This document shows, in pieces, positions 49,300 through 61,584 of a stretch of 64,000 nucleotides of DNA. Positions within the stretch are counted from its first letter, which is position 1. Every line of letters starts with the position of its first letter. The translations under genes were made by a program, and so were the position numbers. The notes beneath the pieces are model-generated. The model had not been told where the DNA came from, ran no database searches, and saw only the letters and a list, made by a program, of their open reading frames with translations. This DNA comes from Pardosa pseudoannulata (taxonomy: Eukaryota; Arthropoda; Arachnida; Araneae; Lycosidae): NCBI GenBank assembly GCA_032207245.1, contig CM063509.1:147501-211500 (forward strand). Reading direction: 5' to 3'.

Positions 49300-49780
49300 A
49301 AAAGATGTGTTATAGATCGAGATATTTTACACGTTTAAAATAAAACAGAATGAAAAAATTCAGTTTAATTTAAAAGTTATAAGAGACACTCTAGTGATTT
49401 CTGGGCTTTGCAGTTGAATTAATAATGAGAGTAATATTTTTTTGTTACTTGTCAAAATCACCCCCCACAAAAATGGGGGAAAAATTTTAAACATATTTTG
49501 AAAATAAAAAATAGGCTTAAACTTATGGGATTTTTTTGAAATTAGATTCCATTTTAGAAGTATGTTCTTCGTTAAAAACATCAAATTTAACATTTGTGTG
49601 CAAAATATTTCTAGCAAACGTGGGCGAAAGAGAGCAGTTTTAATAAACACACACACACACAAAAAAAAAAATCAACTTAGAAAGATGTTTATTTCAACAT
49701 TTTTTTAAAATTATTTTTATAAGTATCTTATATAACAGATTTCCACAAAAAAGTGTTTCGATATTTTAGTGCGAAAAGTG
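49300..49780 (+). repeat. Dispersed repeat R2, copy 5
   Basis: AAAATAGGCTTAAACTTATG, TTAGATTCCATTTTAGAAG and ATTTGTGTGCAAAATATTTC match the other R2 copies. A short (CA)n precedes 49660. Confidence 0.65.
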
Positions 49781-49954
49781 GGAAAGTAGCACGTGATTGT
49801 TCTGTTTGGTCCAAGATTGTCTTGCAATAGACACGGCCAGGTGTCCGATTAACTGTTTAAATAAGAACCTGTAACATGTAGCAGTTATGGACTTGTGCAA
49901 GTAAGTACAGGATTTACAAAATACGGAATGTGTCGTTTGTTTTTGTTCTCTCAG

Positions 49955-50108
49955 ATCAGCACCCCCACCATCAAAACCGGAAGTGGTGTGTCGAGCGAAT
50001 TGGTGATCCGAGTGGAGCCCAGCGACAACGGCATGGTCTACAAGTGCGAAGCTAACAACACTGCCACACCCATGCCTTTGGCTGTCTTTGTCAAACTCGT
50101 CGTTTACT
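49955..50108 (+). CDS. NPHS1-like: Nephrin-like exon: C-terminal part of Ig5
   Basis: A 154-nt exon, phase 0 in and phase 1 out. The acceptor is TTGTTCTCTCAG and the donor TTACT|GTAAGT. It encodes a SSELVIRVEPSDNG strand and turn, the second Ig cysteine in VYKCEANNT (with an N-glycosylation sequon), and a final FVKLVVY strand. It completes Ig5 with the exon at 43247. A run of about 31 TA units starts about 10 nt after the donor, very close to the 5' splice site. Confidence 0.93.
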
Positions 50109-50113
50109 GTAAG

Positions 50114-50118
<5 letters not shown>

Positions 50119-50181
<63 letters not shown>
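50119..50181. repeat. (TA)n microsatellite next to a 5' splice site
   Basis: About 31 TA units starting about 10 nt after the donor GT at 50109. Confidence 0.95.
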
Positions 50182-50184
<3 letters not shown>

Positions 50185-50754
50185 TGCATAATTTATTGTT
50201 ATTTATTTTACAAATGCCAAACACTTAGTGCCTAAACCATGGACTTTCCAACACTTTTTTAACAATGCCCTTACACAATTATTGAAATGTTGAAAAGCCA
50301 TCGGATGACAAAACACCCCCCAATTCTGTAGAGATGGTCTTGTCAGACCCCTAAAAAGGGGTCACTGCAGCTCTCTCTCCCTCTCCAACAATCCATCTCT
50401 TATTCTTCGCAAGGTGAATCCCAGATTAACAAACAATTGAGTTGTAGGAAATGAAAGCGATCTATCAAGGCTCCCTTTTTAGCCCAAAATTCCACGATGG
50501 GTAGGAATCCAATGGAAAGAAACTCTGTGTTCCAATGTCTTAAGGCCTACACTCTAAAATTCTTTGGGATTAATGAAAGAAGCTTGAATCCGACAAGAGG
50601 ACTGCTGTTGATATATGTTGTATTGCTTCAAATTCGGCATCAAACTAAAAATCTCACCGTAGGTCCTACCAACGGAATAAGGAGAGTTGGGGAAGGATCT
50701 CTACGAAGTTCAGTCTCAGTTTTTCGCACACAGGAAACATTTTTAACTTCCTAA
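50182..50754. other. Intron stretch, unassigned
   Basis: A CT-rich patch at 50365-50395 (CTCTCTCTCCCTCTCC). The open frame at 50497-50754 has no domain. Confidence 0.45.
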
Positions 50755-51030
50755 AACAGCAGTCTGACCCCGATTAATACTAATCCGAGTTGTTATTCAA
50801 AATGAACATTCCATTTATACCGCATATAGTAAAGTAGAGTAGAGTATTTAAGTATTAAAGGAATTGATTAGAGACATTAAATTATTTTAGTAATTAATAA
50901 AAAATATTAAGATATACAATATGACAGAGTTAAAAAACCATGTCGACAACTTTACTGGCACAGTTTGGGCAACTTTATATGAAAGGGATTCTCCTTCCGA
51001 TAAAATGGCGACTGTAGCTCGCCATGACAG
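50755..51030 (+). repeat. Dispersed repeat R5, copy 3
   Basis: GTCTGACCCCGATTAATACT and AATCCGAGTTGTTATTCAAA match 2945 and 22320. Confidence 0.65.
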
Positions 51031-52439
51031 TGACTAAAGTGACTCTTGCATATCGTAGTTAATTTATCCTAAAATGTCTAGTGTTGTGAATTTGGCAACA
51101 CTTTTGTTACTCTTGGTTCAAGTCACGCCGTAAAATTTCATTGAATGTGAACATCGGTCAAAATATATTTTTGCTGAAGAATAAATACCGTGATGACAAT
51201 GAAGGTCATTAGGAAGATACATTGAACTGATACTGATCAGAACTCAGAATGATAGAAAACCTCCTGAGAGAATCCAATTAGCAGCATCAATAATGCAGAG
51301 CTTTGGAAACGCTTCAAGTCAAGGTTTTGTTTTGACTTGATTTTTCCATTTTGGATATCATCGAACTATATGTAAAAATGGATATCAATTAAAAATATGT
51401 AAGAACAACTATAAAGTGATTCAAGTTGATTTTAACAGAGTATTTGGAAAAATACCAAAACTATTAGCATTATTGAGGTTTGGCTTGGATTATTCTTACT
51501 TTTTTTTCCGTTTGGGATAATATGCAAAATCGGGTATTAATTAAGAATGCGTCAGAATTATAAAATGAAACAAATTTTATTTAAATAAAACTTAAATGGT
51601 TATTTCAGGCACAGTTTTTCCTCATCAAATCGTCACCGAAGGTATTATTTTGTAACAAATATCACCACTGGGCTGACAAAAGAAATCGCTAAACACAACA
51701 ACTTGTTGCTCAGATGAAACAAGAAAATATTCTCTTTGAAATAAAAATTATAAAATTGTTGCTTTTATATGCAATTATACTGTAGACATCATGACCAGAT
51801 GCCAATCAAGAGTTATTTCTTGATAAGAAAAGCATTAAGTAACTTAAAATATAAAAATAAAAATTTATAGATGAAAGTGTATTTTCTACAAATAGAAATC
51901 TATTTAACGATGCACATTTTATATTTTATAAATAATGTTTTAATAGCTATATTTATTGCGATACAAATAAATGGTTTGATTAGTGGTTTAATCGTTTAGT
52001 TATTGGTCTTTTGTAAAATTATACAGGTATAACAGAGGTAGCATTTTTTATCATATTCCATTTCCTTCTCTTGTTTTTCTTTTTATACATTTTTTTTCAA
52101 TGGTATTAATATAAAATAATTTTAAAAAATTTAACGAGAGGGAACAAGAAAATTAGTAACAAATGAGTTCATGAGAGATATGTAAAATAAACTTTCAAAA
52201 TTTTCATATTTAAATAAAAAAAAGCTCTTTAATAAATATGAATATATAAATTAAACTCATACATCTTGATAACATGTTGCCCGTTTCCAGAAAATATCTC
52301 ACTTAAAGAATCTTCTTGATTAAATAAACAACCTCATTTCCAAAAAGTCCCCCAAACTTGATTAGGCTCTGTACCCTAACTGTACTTTTAATGAATACTG
52401 AGTTAATTAAACATTAAAAAGTATGGTGCATTCAGTCAA
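51031..52439. other. AT-rich intron
   Basis: No recognised element. Confidence 0.5.
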
Positions 52440-53192
52440 TTATGGCATGCTCCTCCAAGTGGCAGAACCTCATTCTGCAAATTCCTATCTCTGACAAAAT
52501 CTTATTTTGGTACATTTAGTTAGGTTAGTGTGTCAAGTGCTCCCCGAAATGTCGTACCTCAATCGGAAGATTCTTTTTTCTAACACAATCTATTTTTGGT
52601 GTATTTAGACGATCTGGACATTCCTCTCCGAAATGACAGTATCTCTTTTTGAAGATATCCATTTCCGACACAATCTATTTTTGGTTCATTTATTCAATTG
52701 GGACATTTCTCCCCGAAATGGCATTAACTCATTCTGAACATATCCATTTCCGACACATTCTATTTTTGGCTCCTTTAGTCAATTGGGACATGAGTTCCCC
52801 GAAATGGCAGTACCTCATCCTGAAGATTCCCATGTAGGACACAATCGATTTTTGGGGCAATTACTCAATTGGGACATAGCTCCCCGAAATGGCAGTACCT
52901 CATCCTGAAGATATCCATTTAAGACGCAATCTATTTTTGGTGCATTTAGTCAATTGGAACATGAGTTCCCCGAAGTGGCAGTATCTTATTCCAAAGATAT
53001 CCGTTTCCGACACAATCTATTTTTGGTGAATTTAGTCAATAGCGACATGTGCTCCCCGGTACCAGATTCTCTTTTCCAACACCATTTGTTTTTGGTATGT
53101 TTAATCAATTGGGACATGTGCTTCCCTGAATGGCAGTACCTCATTCCGAAGATTCCCATTTCCGACACAATATATTTTTGGTGCATGTAGCT
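52440..53192 (+). repeat. Minisatellite, about 9 units of about 84 bp
   Basis: Units share CTCCCCGAAATGGCAGTACC, then TCATTCTGAAGATATCCATT, CCGACACAATCTATTTTTGG and a TTAGTCAATTGGGACATG linker. They begin near 52445, 52537, 52618, 52700, 52790, 52873, 52957, 53044 and 53113. Units are diverged by substitutions and small indels. The period is close to 84 bp, a multiple of three, so parts read open, but stops and frame changes between units argue against coding. Confidence 0.93.
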
Positions 53193-53339
53193 ATCTATGA
53201 GTATGTGTGCGATACTCATTTATTTATCAACAAAGAATCTAAAGTATGAATGATTCATTACAGAGAGGCATAACCGAACCTTTCATTTCTGTCTTTATCT
53301 CATGTTGGTAGATGTACAAGAACATTTAACACGAACCAA

Positions 53340-53970
53340 ACAGTATGTTTCCCAAAGTATTTAAGGGGTTTTAAACATTCAAAAAATCGAAATTTTTTTA
53401 TAACTGATTATATTTATTTATTTGTTTCTGAACATATTAAACAAACCGTTTTGAAAAGTTATAGAGAAACAATGTTCAGGCTTATACGGAGAGTGTTTAT
53501 GTTCTAATGATCTATGATTTTTAAAAACTTTTTTAAGATTAAAAAGAATGATTCAATATATATGTTTGAAATGTTCCATGTTTGAATTTGTTTATTTTAT
53601 ATATAATAAATTAATATTTTGTGGAAATTTTAATATTTAAAAATATTATTTTGATTAAAATGAAGTTAAAAATTACATATTTATTGTGTTTTATTTTGAA
53701 TTATTTTTAAGAGTTATTGACGTTAAATTTAATTAATTCATTCTATAAAGCATAGATTTTCAATCAATTGAATATAAAATTATGATTTATAAGTTAATTC
53801 TTTCAGGAAAACAAATGATGTCTCAAAACATTTTTTTCTGTTAAATATATTATATATATTTTTTAAAACAAAAAAAATAATTATTAATTGAAAATATTTA
53901 ATTCGAAAATGTTATTAAGAGCTTATAAATTTTTTTAGTTGTAATAATATAATATATACTTGTTGGCAGT
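53340..53970 (-). repeat. Dispersed repeat R1, inverted copy
   Basis: AATTAATTCATTCTATAAAG, ATTTTCAATCAATTGAATAT and AACAAATGATGTCTCAAAAC are the reverse complement of R1 words at 45545-45640 and 18900-19010. Confidence 0.7.
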
Positions 53971-54471
53971 CGAAATAAAGAACGCATTTGCACTGTTACG
54001 TAACAACCCTTGTTCTTTCAAGAAAAGTGAGTAATATTACACTTACCGTCCAGTTTCATAGACTGCTCTGACACAATAACGGGATGTCGCCTGTTTTTAT
54101 TGACACAAAATTTATCAATATTTACTTCTATTTACAATGAGCAAAACGTTATAAGTGTTCGCTCACCACCCATTAGCCGCAGTAGCGACCTCTATCGGTG
54201 TATGAGGTTCGGGGCACTCCTACATCTATGTCTCAAAATTAATTCTTCTTTAGTTTGGTCTAGATTGACTAATTTTCAGAAAGGAAAATAAAATTTTTTA
54301 ACGCCATGAAAATAAGTTTTGGGGTGTCTTTACAATTGCAGTTTTCTATTTCTGTGTGGTTATTCAACACTCTAACTCCAATGGTGGTCATGAAACACAC
54401 GACATATTATTCATAAAAATGTTTCTATGTGATTGGGGTGTATCGAATTTAATTCGAGTATTTATTTTCAG
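53971..54471. other. Intron end before Ig6
   Basis: No recognised element. It ends in the acceptor of the 59-nt exon. Confidence 0.5.
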
Positions 54472-54530
54472 TTCCTCCATCAAACGTTACCATCACCGTA
54501 AAGCCTTGTGACCCAAAAGCCGGAGATGAG
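54472..54530 (+). CDS. NPHS1-like: Nephrin-like micro-exon: first strands of Ig6
   Basis: A 59-nt exon, phase 1 in and phase 0 out, acceptor TTTATTTTCAG and donor GATGAG|GTAAGA. It encodes about 20 residues: PPSNVTITVKPCDPKAGDE. It was found because the exon at 57248 lacks the domain opening and starts in phase 0. The splice restores KAGDE followed by VTLAC. PPSNVTI is the family opening seen in nephrin Ig6. It carries one sequon (NVT) and an additional cysteine (KPCD) upstream of the canonical pair. Confidence 0.9.
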
Positions 54531-55964
54531 GTAAGACTTTTTTAAGGCCTTCTTCTCACAAAAGAACGGAATGTCATTTTAAAGCTAAAATACTAAATAT
54601 TTGAAAATATATGAGTAACACATTCGCTTTGTTTGCAGCCATTGCTCACGAAACCAAGACCTAAGGTGTCTTACTTTGCTGCAGAAAACTAATTATATTT
54701 TTCCATAAAATTAGAACGACCCACAATTGCTTCAACTGTTCAAAATAGAGGATGTTTTTATTTTTCAGAACATGGAAAAGAAATTGATAAGTTCAATTTC
54801 TAATTTAAAATAAAAATTTTACCTCTACTTCATGAACGCAGGATTCTAACATAGAAATAAAAATTTCACTGTCTATGAAAAAGATTAGGGTGTATCTCGA
54901 ACTTATACCTCAAACCGAAGCATTTTTACGAGATTAATAATTGGCATTTAATCACGACTCGTGTTCTATTCGATAACAGAATGGTACCAATATGCTCAGT
55001 ATTGTAAAAAAATATGAAAAATCAAAATCTTTGAAATTTTAAGAGCCCTGTGATCTTTTAAAGTCGATTCCGAATGACTACGAACATCCATGATTCGAAC
55101 CCGGTACCCCCAGACCATTCGGCCTTCTTTCTGCTACATCTCTGTTAGAAAATAAATCTTGATTTGCATCACCATAATAAAGCGAAGTATTTCTAGAGGT
55201 AGAATACTAAATAAACGAGTGAAAATAGATGACTGTAAAAATGAGTGAAACACTGCAAAGCACCAGCTTTATAATATCTCCTGGTTTATCGTTTCGAACT
55301 TGGTTTTTCTTCAATTAAAAAACTTTGAGTGCTTGATAAAATCATTTTTCCACTTTGTCACTTTGGTTTCTAAATATTATGAACAAATGTTACAAAATTA
55401 ACTTTTATTCCAAGTAAAGCAAAAAGGAAGCATGGCATAATCGCTTCCCGGGAAACAAATTCCCTTACAATCAGTTAGGCTCTCTACGATGAGGACGTAG
55501 AGAAAGCCTGAATCTGAAGTTTGTAGAAAATGACTCAGTCTGAACATTTTAGAAGCACAAAATATATTTCCTTCGCTACCATTGCTGGCACAGGCTTTTT
55601 TGTCTTTTATCAGTACCACTGTTTCAGTAATTTTTAATTTTTAATTCCTAGCAAAAATCTGAAGTATTAAGAAATGAGTGTGTTTACATGCAATATTAGC
55701 CTCACTGCTACGATTTTATAGAGTATTAGGAAAACTAATATTAGTTCCAAAATCTATACTTCACTGTTTAATGTTTACTTCTCATTGTAACCTTAGGCCA
55801 TAAATTTGCAGTAATTTTCTTTAATTTCAGAAATAAACTTTTATACTTGGAATCTGAGCAAAAACTAAAGGAAAATATCCGAAAAGAAGGCAAAGTAACA
55901 TTTAAAAGTCCCAATCAAAATAATAAGTAAGTACATCGGTTGGTTGAATGCCTTTCGTGAAGTC
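54531..55964. other. Intron between the Ig6 exons, left part
   Basis: Mostly AT-rich. It holds the SINE fragment at 55060, and no coding segment was recognised. Confidence 0.5.
55060..55150 (-). repeat. SINE fragment (family of 10330)
   Basis: The reverse complement reads GGCCGAATGGTCTGGGGGTA, then a CCGGGTTCGAATC B-box-like segment and ATGGATGTTCGTAG. Confidence 0.6.
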
Positions 55965-55969
55965 TCACT

Positions 55970-56300
55970 CATCAAGTGTCACTTTAGGAACCCAAATGTC
56001 CTTTGGTTCCCAACCCAACAGCCCAAAGTTTACATGTTCTCCTGCCCAGTTCTCCTAGGAAGTTCAAAATCAACAAGTAATGTTTCTTAAAGTGTCAGAA
56101 AAACTCAACAGCGCTACACTCAACTTTTTTCCAACATGAGAGCTCTCGAGACCGCTTAAAGCCAATTTCGAACAACTACATACCGCAGTGATATTCGAAT
56201 CTCCGGTACCGCCCTAAACACGTGGGTGTTTACAATGAGTCCTATTAGCATTACACACGACTTCTAACAGTCGCTCCCCTAGGGGAGGAGGACATTTTTT
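55970..56300 (+). repeat. Repeat R4 with inserted SINE fragment
   Basis: TGTCCTTTGGTTCCCAACCC, GTTTACAATGAGTCC and CTCCCCTAGGGGAG match R4 copies at 23110-23330. Between them, 56150-56220 is a minus-strand SINE fragment with TTCGAACAACTACATACCGC and ATTCGAATCTCCGGTACCG. Confidence 0.6.
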
Positions 56301-56339
56301 CAGATAACTTCATCTATTCTGGGAACCAGAGTTCTTAGC

Positions 56340-57135
56340 TATTGTGGGAACGAAAGGGTGTGTAGTACGAAGTAGAGTCAATAAGTTCCCGGAATGGTCC
56401 CCTACATTCATGCAGGTGTTTGTTGGAGGGAGGTCGGCACCAGTAATAGGGAACACACACAACCATCTATATTGCATTTATGGTACTGTCGGTGAGATCA
56501 TTTCTGACAAAGCGGTCATTCGTCGGATTTTAAAATGTCATCTGGGGAGCAAACATCCAATTCTGCGTTTTACTCTAGAAATCACCTTATGAGACGCTCG
56601 AGATGTAGAAGATAGCATACGGAAAAATCTGCCGTGTTCTAATGGTAGAAGGTCGAAGACAACATTCGGATTAGACATATCTCCTCTTCCACCGTAGTTG
56701 AGAATGTTGAACACGTTCAAGAAATGGTGCGTGTGGGTAAGACCGTCGATGCTGTTGCGTCAGAGCTCGAAATTTCTCATGGGAGCGTGACATTTACCCA
56801 GCATTCCTCATGATTCTCCCTATTGTCAATAAAGAACTTTACTGGGAGATCCTTAAGCGTCTACAAGACGCAATCAGACGAAAACGACCGGAAAATAGGT
56901 TTCTTTTACACGGCAATGCTCCACTGCATCGTGCTGTAATTATGGGTACCTTGCCAGGAATAGTGTTACCACTTTGGAACAGCCTCCGACCAGCACCTGT
57001 AGATTTTTACCTACGTCCACGGCTGAAATTGAAGAGGTGCCGTTTTGTGGAATCAGATGAGATGATCGGAAATCCGATGAAGCATCGGATAGGCCTCTCC
57101 TAAAATGAATTCCATGAACGTTTTGAACAGTTAGG
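56340..57135 (+). pseudogene. mariner transposase pseudogene
   Basis: Fragments in several frames match a mariner-type transposase. VENVEHVQEMV...DAVASELEISHGSV (56698-56790) is the second helix-turn-helix region. After a deletion come VNKELYWEILKRLQDAIRRK, LLHGNAPLHRAVIM (the HxDNAPxH catalytic region with Asp changed to Gly), and LEQPPTSTCRFLP/APVDFYLRPRLKLKRCRF (the PPYSPDLAPxDFxLFPxLK region). Mariner enzymes are about 345 residues. Here the region between the HTH and the VNKE segment is lost and several stops are present. No functional enzyme. Terminal repeats were not located. Confidence 0.82.
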
Positions 57136-57247
57136 ACAGTACATTGAATCCTGTTGTCTTATTTTTAATAATTTGTTTTTGACCCCACCTCGTATCTAAT
57201 CTTTATCCCATCTGTCTGTTCCTAAAGACGCTGTTTTTCTCCTGTAG

Positions 57248-57488
57248 GTGACTCTGGCCTGCACCTCGAGCAGTAGCAATCCTCTGGCGAGGATCTCCTG
57301 GAAGAGAGACGGTCGCCACGTGCGGGACCACACAGAGGAGACGTTCAGCGCCGACTACGGGGCCATCTCCACCCGGAGTGTCCTCACTTTCCCCGTGTCT
57401 TCAGCAGACGACAGGGCCATCTTCGAGTGCAAGGCCAAGAGTGACGACCTCCCCCCCGTCACCACCAACGTCACCATACGCGTCAGGC
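57248..57488 (+). CDS. NPHS1-like: Nephrin-like exon: main part of Ig6
   Basis: A 241-nt exon, phase 0 in and phase 1 out, acceptor TTCTCCTGTAG and donor AGGC|GTGAGT. It opens directly with VTLACTSSSSNP (first Ig cysteine), then ISWKRDGR with the tryptophan. A STRSVLTFPVSSADD segment follows, then the second cysteine in AIFECKAKS, and the end strand NVTIRV. SSNP after the first cysteine and the SVL..VSS..D stretch resemble nephrin Ig6. The domain start is in the 59-nt exon at 54472. The minus-strand frame over this exon is a shadow. Confidence 0.94.
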
Positions 57489-58599
57489 GTGAGTACAACA
57501 CCTTCCTCTCCGGTACAGTGCGGATGAATTTAATCGAATTAGGCAAAGTTTTGCTTCACATTCTGCTAAATTGTCGAAATGTGACGTTGCGAGTGTGTTG
57601 ATTTATTGGTACATTACAGGCTTACCAATGACACACCAAACCGGATTATAACAAATATATAGGTATATGTTGTTCAAACTTACTATTTTCTCCTATTTCA
57701 TTTACTGACTTTGATAAAAACACAAAATTATTAAAAACCGCTTTATTTAACTTTACTGCATAATATTCTTAATTAAACCAATGTTTATGGGAAAAATAAC
57801 TTTTCTATCCTATTTTGTGTTTTGTATGCCAACCATTATTAATCAGGTTGTTAAACGCTGATTTTAGAGCTCTCAATCTGTTTAATGTCTCCGTGGATTT
57901 TATAACTTGATGACTTCGTAAATAATCTTTGTGGAGATGTTTTCATCGCTGAATCGTCGGATTTACTCTCTTGTGTGATCACAGCACCTCGAATTATCCC
58001 AAAGAACAAACTTTTGAAACAATCGACTTCCTTCCTCCAAGATTTAGGGAATACACATTCGAAAGAAAGAACAGTCAATGAACGCAATCAGATATGTAGC
58101 ATGCGATCTGATTATTAGTTATTTAATTACTACATAGATGGCGCTACAGTATTGAAATAAACGATTTAATTAAGAATATGTGGAATGAATTTATTTAATC
58201 ATATGTAAAAATAAAACTTTAAATTTTCTACTAATGCATATTAGATGCCACCTCGTATTATCTGCTCTTCAAAATTATTTAGATTGTAAAAATTTACAAA
58301 TATAACGATCTCAAAAAATAATAGATGGCAGCACCAGCTCATATTTACACCAAAACATTTTTTTGGCATAATACTATTACTTAAATTAAAAGTAATTCGA
58401 AAAATTAAATCTTCACCGGCAAATTAATAAATAAATGGGATTCAGTTAATATTTGTGCATTTATTTCTATCAAGAATCTGGAATGGAGGCACTTTGTTGC
58501 ATTTCTTATTTGTTTTTCGCCGTTACTGCAGATTAAAACACATCGTATAAAATTAAGGGGTCTCAGAACTGATGAACTGTACATTCCAGTATTATTGTC
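57489..58599. other. Intron after Ig6
   Basis: AT-rich. It holds a TAGATGGCGC motif at 58135 and a near variant (TAGATGGCAG) at 58322. No recognised gene; a minus-strand frame at 57851-58087 has no domain. Confidence 0.5.
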
Positions 58600-59250
58600 A
58601 CTACTTTACAGAACTTTTTTTATTCCATAATAAAATGTCCGAAATTTCATTTTTCAATATCTGTTTTATATCTCTTTAATAAACTGACCTTAAATAATAA
58701 ATTAATAACTATTAAATACTTATTATAATTAAACTTATTAATACTTATTATAATTAAATACCTATTATAATATTTATATATATTTTTTAAATATACATTT
58801 ATGACTTGATTTCGTTTTTTTTTTTTTTTTTTTTTTTGTTTTTTTTTTTTTTGTTCAAACCAGGCTCATTTGCGTACATGTATACAAAAAATATTTTGCA
58901 CTTAAATGTTTTAAATGAAGAACCTACTTGTAAAATTGAATCTAACTATAAAAAACCCCATAAGTTTAAGGACTTATTATGTATTTTAAGCATGATTTTA
59001 CTCCTTTTTGGGGAGTCACTATTTACATCTCTAAATAAAAAAATAAAATAAAATGAAAAATTAAAAAAAAAATTACTCTTGTAAATTGTATAATTTTAGT
59101 TCAATGACAATAAAAATCGTTCTGTTGGAATGCTGAAAGTGTTGTGCCAATATATTCAATAGGTTTTCAGAAATCTTGTTCGGAAAGTTAAAAATTGGCA
59201 TTCTGAGTAAAATCGACTTAAAGTAATAAGTCAACAACTGCTTTAGAGTG
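58600..59250 (-). repeat. Dispersed repeat R2, inverted copy, with poly(T)
   Basis: CATAAGTTTAAGGACTTATT and TGAATCTAACTAT are the reverse complement of R2 words. It is interrupted by a near-pure T run at 58817-58852. Confidence 0.6.
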
Positions 59251-60865
59251 TTTTTAAGATTTTTATCCCATGAAATTCACACCTGCGGATTATATTAGGG
59301 TCATTTAAAAATTTTTCAAGTTTTCATATCCATTAAACTTTACACAAACAACAGAAGAATTTACCTTTAAAAATGGAGTTTAACAATATGCGAATACCAA
59401 TGTTGACGTGGAAGTATTTCTGAGTAGAATTTTCAGTTTCAACAATCCACCATGTTAGAGAAGAAATTCGATAAGTTTGAATATCCGAACGTATGATCAC
59501 ACATGAAGTTTTGTCCCTGGGCCAAAGTACTAACGCATCAATTAACGTGTGAGAAAGAGTGATTTAGTTTAAAATGAACGTGACAAATCTGATCACGATC
59601 TAATGTTAAATAGTGTCCTTCTCCAGTAGCGCCATCTATGAACCAACTAAATAACTGATAACATCCCATGCTACGTTAATACTGTTTTGCCAAGAATCCT
59701 TATCTATGTCTTTTCGAATCGCAGCTTTAGAGATTTCTTTTGTTTGAAAGGACTTGTATTAGCATGTTCTGGTTTTTAAAATAGATAATTCCTTTCGGAC
59801 AATATATTGTAAATATAAAAAATACAAAAAAAAGTTTAAAAATTCAAAAACCAAATAATAAATTTTAAAATGTTATAAAATAAAAGAAAAACATTTTTTG
59901 CTATTACATATTAATTTTTGTACCAGTAGTTATTTATTTATTTATTTTCACCGTGTTTTCTGCTTTGCATTTATGTTTCACAATTTATCGTTAGACTCCT
60001 AGTTCTCCCCGTCGCTAATAGATGGCGCCAACGAATTTACTATCCCAATTGCTTGCATTTTTGCGCCTGGAATCTGCTATTTTACTTGGCCTGTGATTGG
60101 TTCTAAAATTGGTGAAATTATCTGGTGATGCTTTCCACGATTGGCTTTTTATCTATTTATTTCTCTATTATTTATTCCTTTATTTACAAGAATTTGGAAC
60201 GTACAAAGAATGGAAATTGAAAGTTCTAATTGTAAATATTGCAGCTGTGTTTTATCGGAAAAAGTATTTAACAAAGCATGTAAAAGTTTCTCATTTAGGC
60301 AAACTATAATTAACGCAACTTTAATTAAATATTAGTAAGCCTTTAATTAAATATATACTCTCCCTCCCTCCCTTTGAAAAAAAATTCTATGTACGATCCT
60401 GTCTCTTTCTGATTGTTGAAATGAGAAAGAGAATTCACGGGAAGCGTCGCCAATTTTAGAAATCGCTGTCCGGGTTCTAGGCTCCTGTCATTGACTTATG
60501 CTCTGCCCGAGTGTATTGTTGAACCACAGTTTACTCCTTAATTAAGTGAACTCCTTAATTAAACAGCGTGTTGTTTACTCATAGCTTTAAAGTGACAACG
60601 ATTCGGAAGTGTCGCTGAGCTCCAAATTATATTCTGGTCTTTTGCGTTCGGAATTCTTTACTATTTTGACCCTCGACTGTATATTGTCCAATTTTATTAC
60701 TAGACATACTAAAGCTAAGAGAGAAGTATATAGTAAATTACAATGAGGGAATTTTGAAACAATAGCACTTTTGGATCTCCATAGAAACCGAACGCGGCAA
60801 AGACAAACTAACTGAGTTCATATAAAAAAGGCGTCACGGCAGCTGCAACAAGAGAAGAAATATTC
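59251..60865. other. AT-rich intron with two TAGATGGCGC motifs
   Basis: Motifs at 59629-59638 (minus) and 60019-60028 (plus). Otherwise no recognised element. Confidence 0.5.
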
Positions 60866-61416
60866 CAGGCCTTCGAACCGTCATTTTTCTCGTTCCGGTT
60901 CAACTGAAAAAAAAAATGTATATCTATTCACTTCCGGTTTTCATTTCGCCTAAAATAACAGTTTTCGGTTCAGTTTTAATGAATAAGTTTATTTTATTAT
61001 ATTCTTATTAGCACTAAAAATAAAGTTCTAACAAAAAAAAAATCGTAATTGTATCAAAATTTAGACTAGTTCATTTTTTTATAAGTGGTAGACTATGAAA
61101 AATCCATAGAGTGAACTACACGAGTGGCGAGCAAAGAACGGTGATCATTATCCAAATCGCATTCGACGACTGATTTCAATCTGCGTTCTGCAAGTAGTTT
61201 CATAAGAAACTGAAACAGGAAAAAGTACACGAAATCGAACAGCAATGGAGATGCAATGATAATGATAGAGTTGATGTTCATTTAGAAAATACTGATAAGT
61301 TGATTACAGTAACAAAAAACTGAATCGAACCGAAATGAAGCTTTATTTTTTTCAGTTCAGTTCCGGTTTTCGATCCGACCAAAATAACGGTTTTTTTTTT
61401 CCGGTTCAAAGCCCTG
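60866..61416. mobile_element. hAT-type MITE
   Basis: The left end CAGGCCTTCGAACCG and the reverse-complemented right end CAGGGCTTTGAACCG are inverted repeats (13 of 15). Flanks AAATATTC and AAATTTTT may be a decayed 8-bp duplication. Subterminal CGGTTTTC and AAAATAACGG-type words occur near both ends. A fragment of the same family lies at 6398-6493. No transposase. Confidence 0.65.
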
Positions 61417-61584
61417 AAATTTTTTTATTATTTCTTTGGGGTCCAGCTGATTTTAACTCTTTAAGGCCCCCACTCTAACTGAGACAGTTGAAAATCGGAT
61501 AGAATGTTTCACAGCGGAAATGTTCTGAGACAAAAGAGTGCAAATACTTTATTTGTAAACAATGAGGTCTTCGAATGATTTCAG

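Noticed and set aside
52440..53192. Regular spacing suggestive of a CRISPR-like array
   Set aside because: The units are diverged along their whole length, with no constant repeat and variable spacer pattern, and the context is a eukaryotic intron. It is a minisatellite.
55398..55619. Minus-strand 73-codon frame
   Set aside because: No domain, and no splice or composition support.
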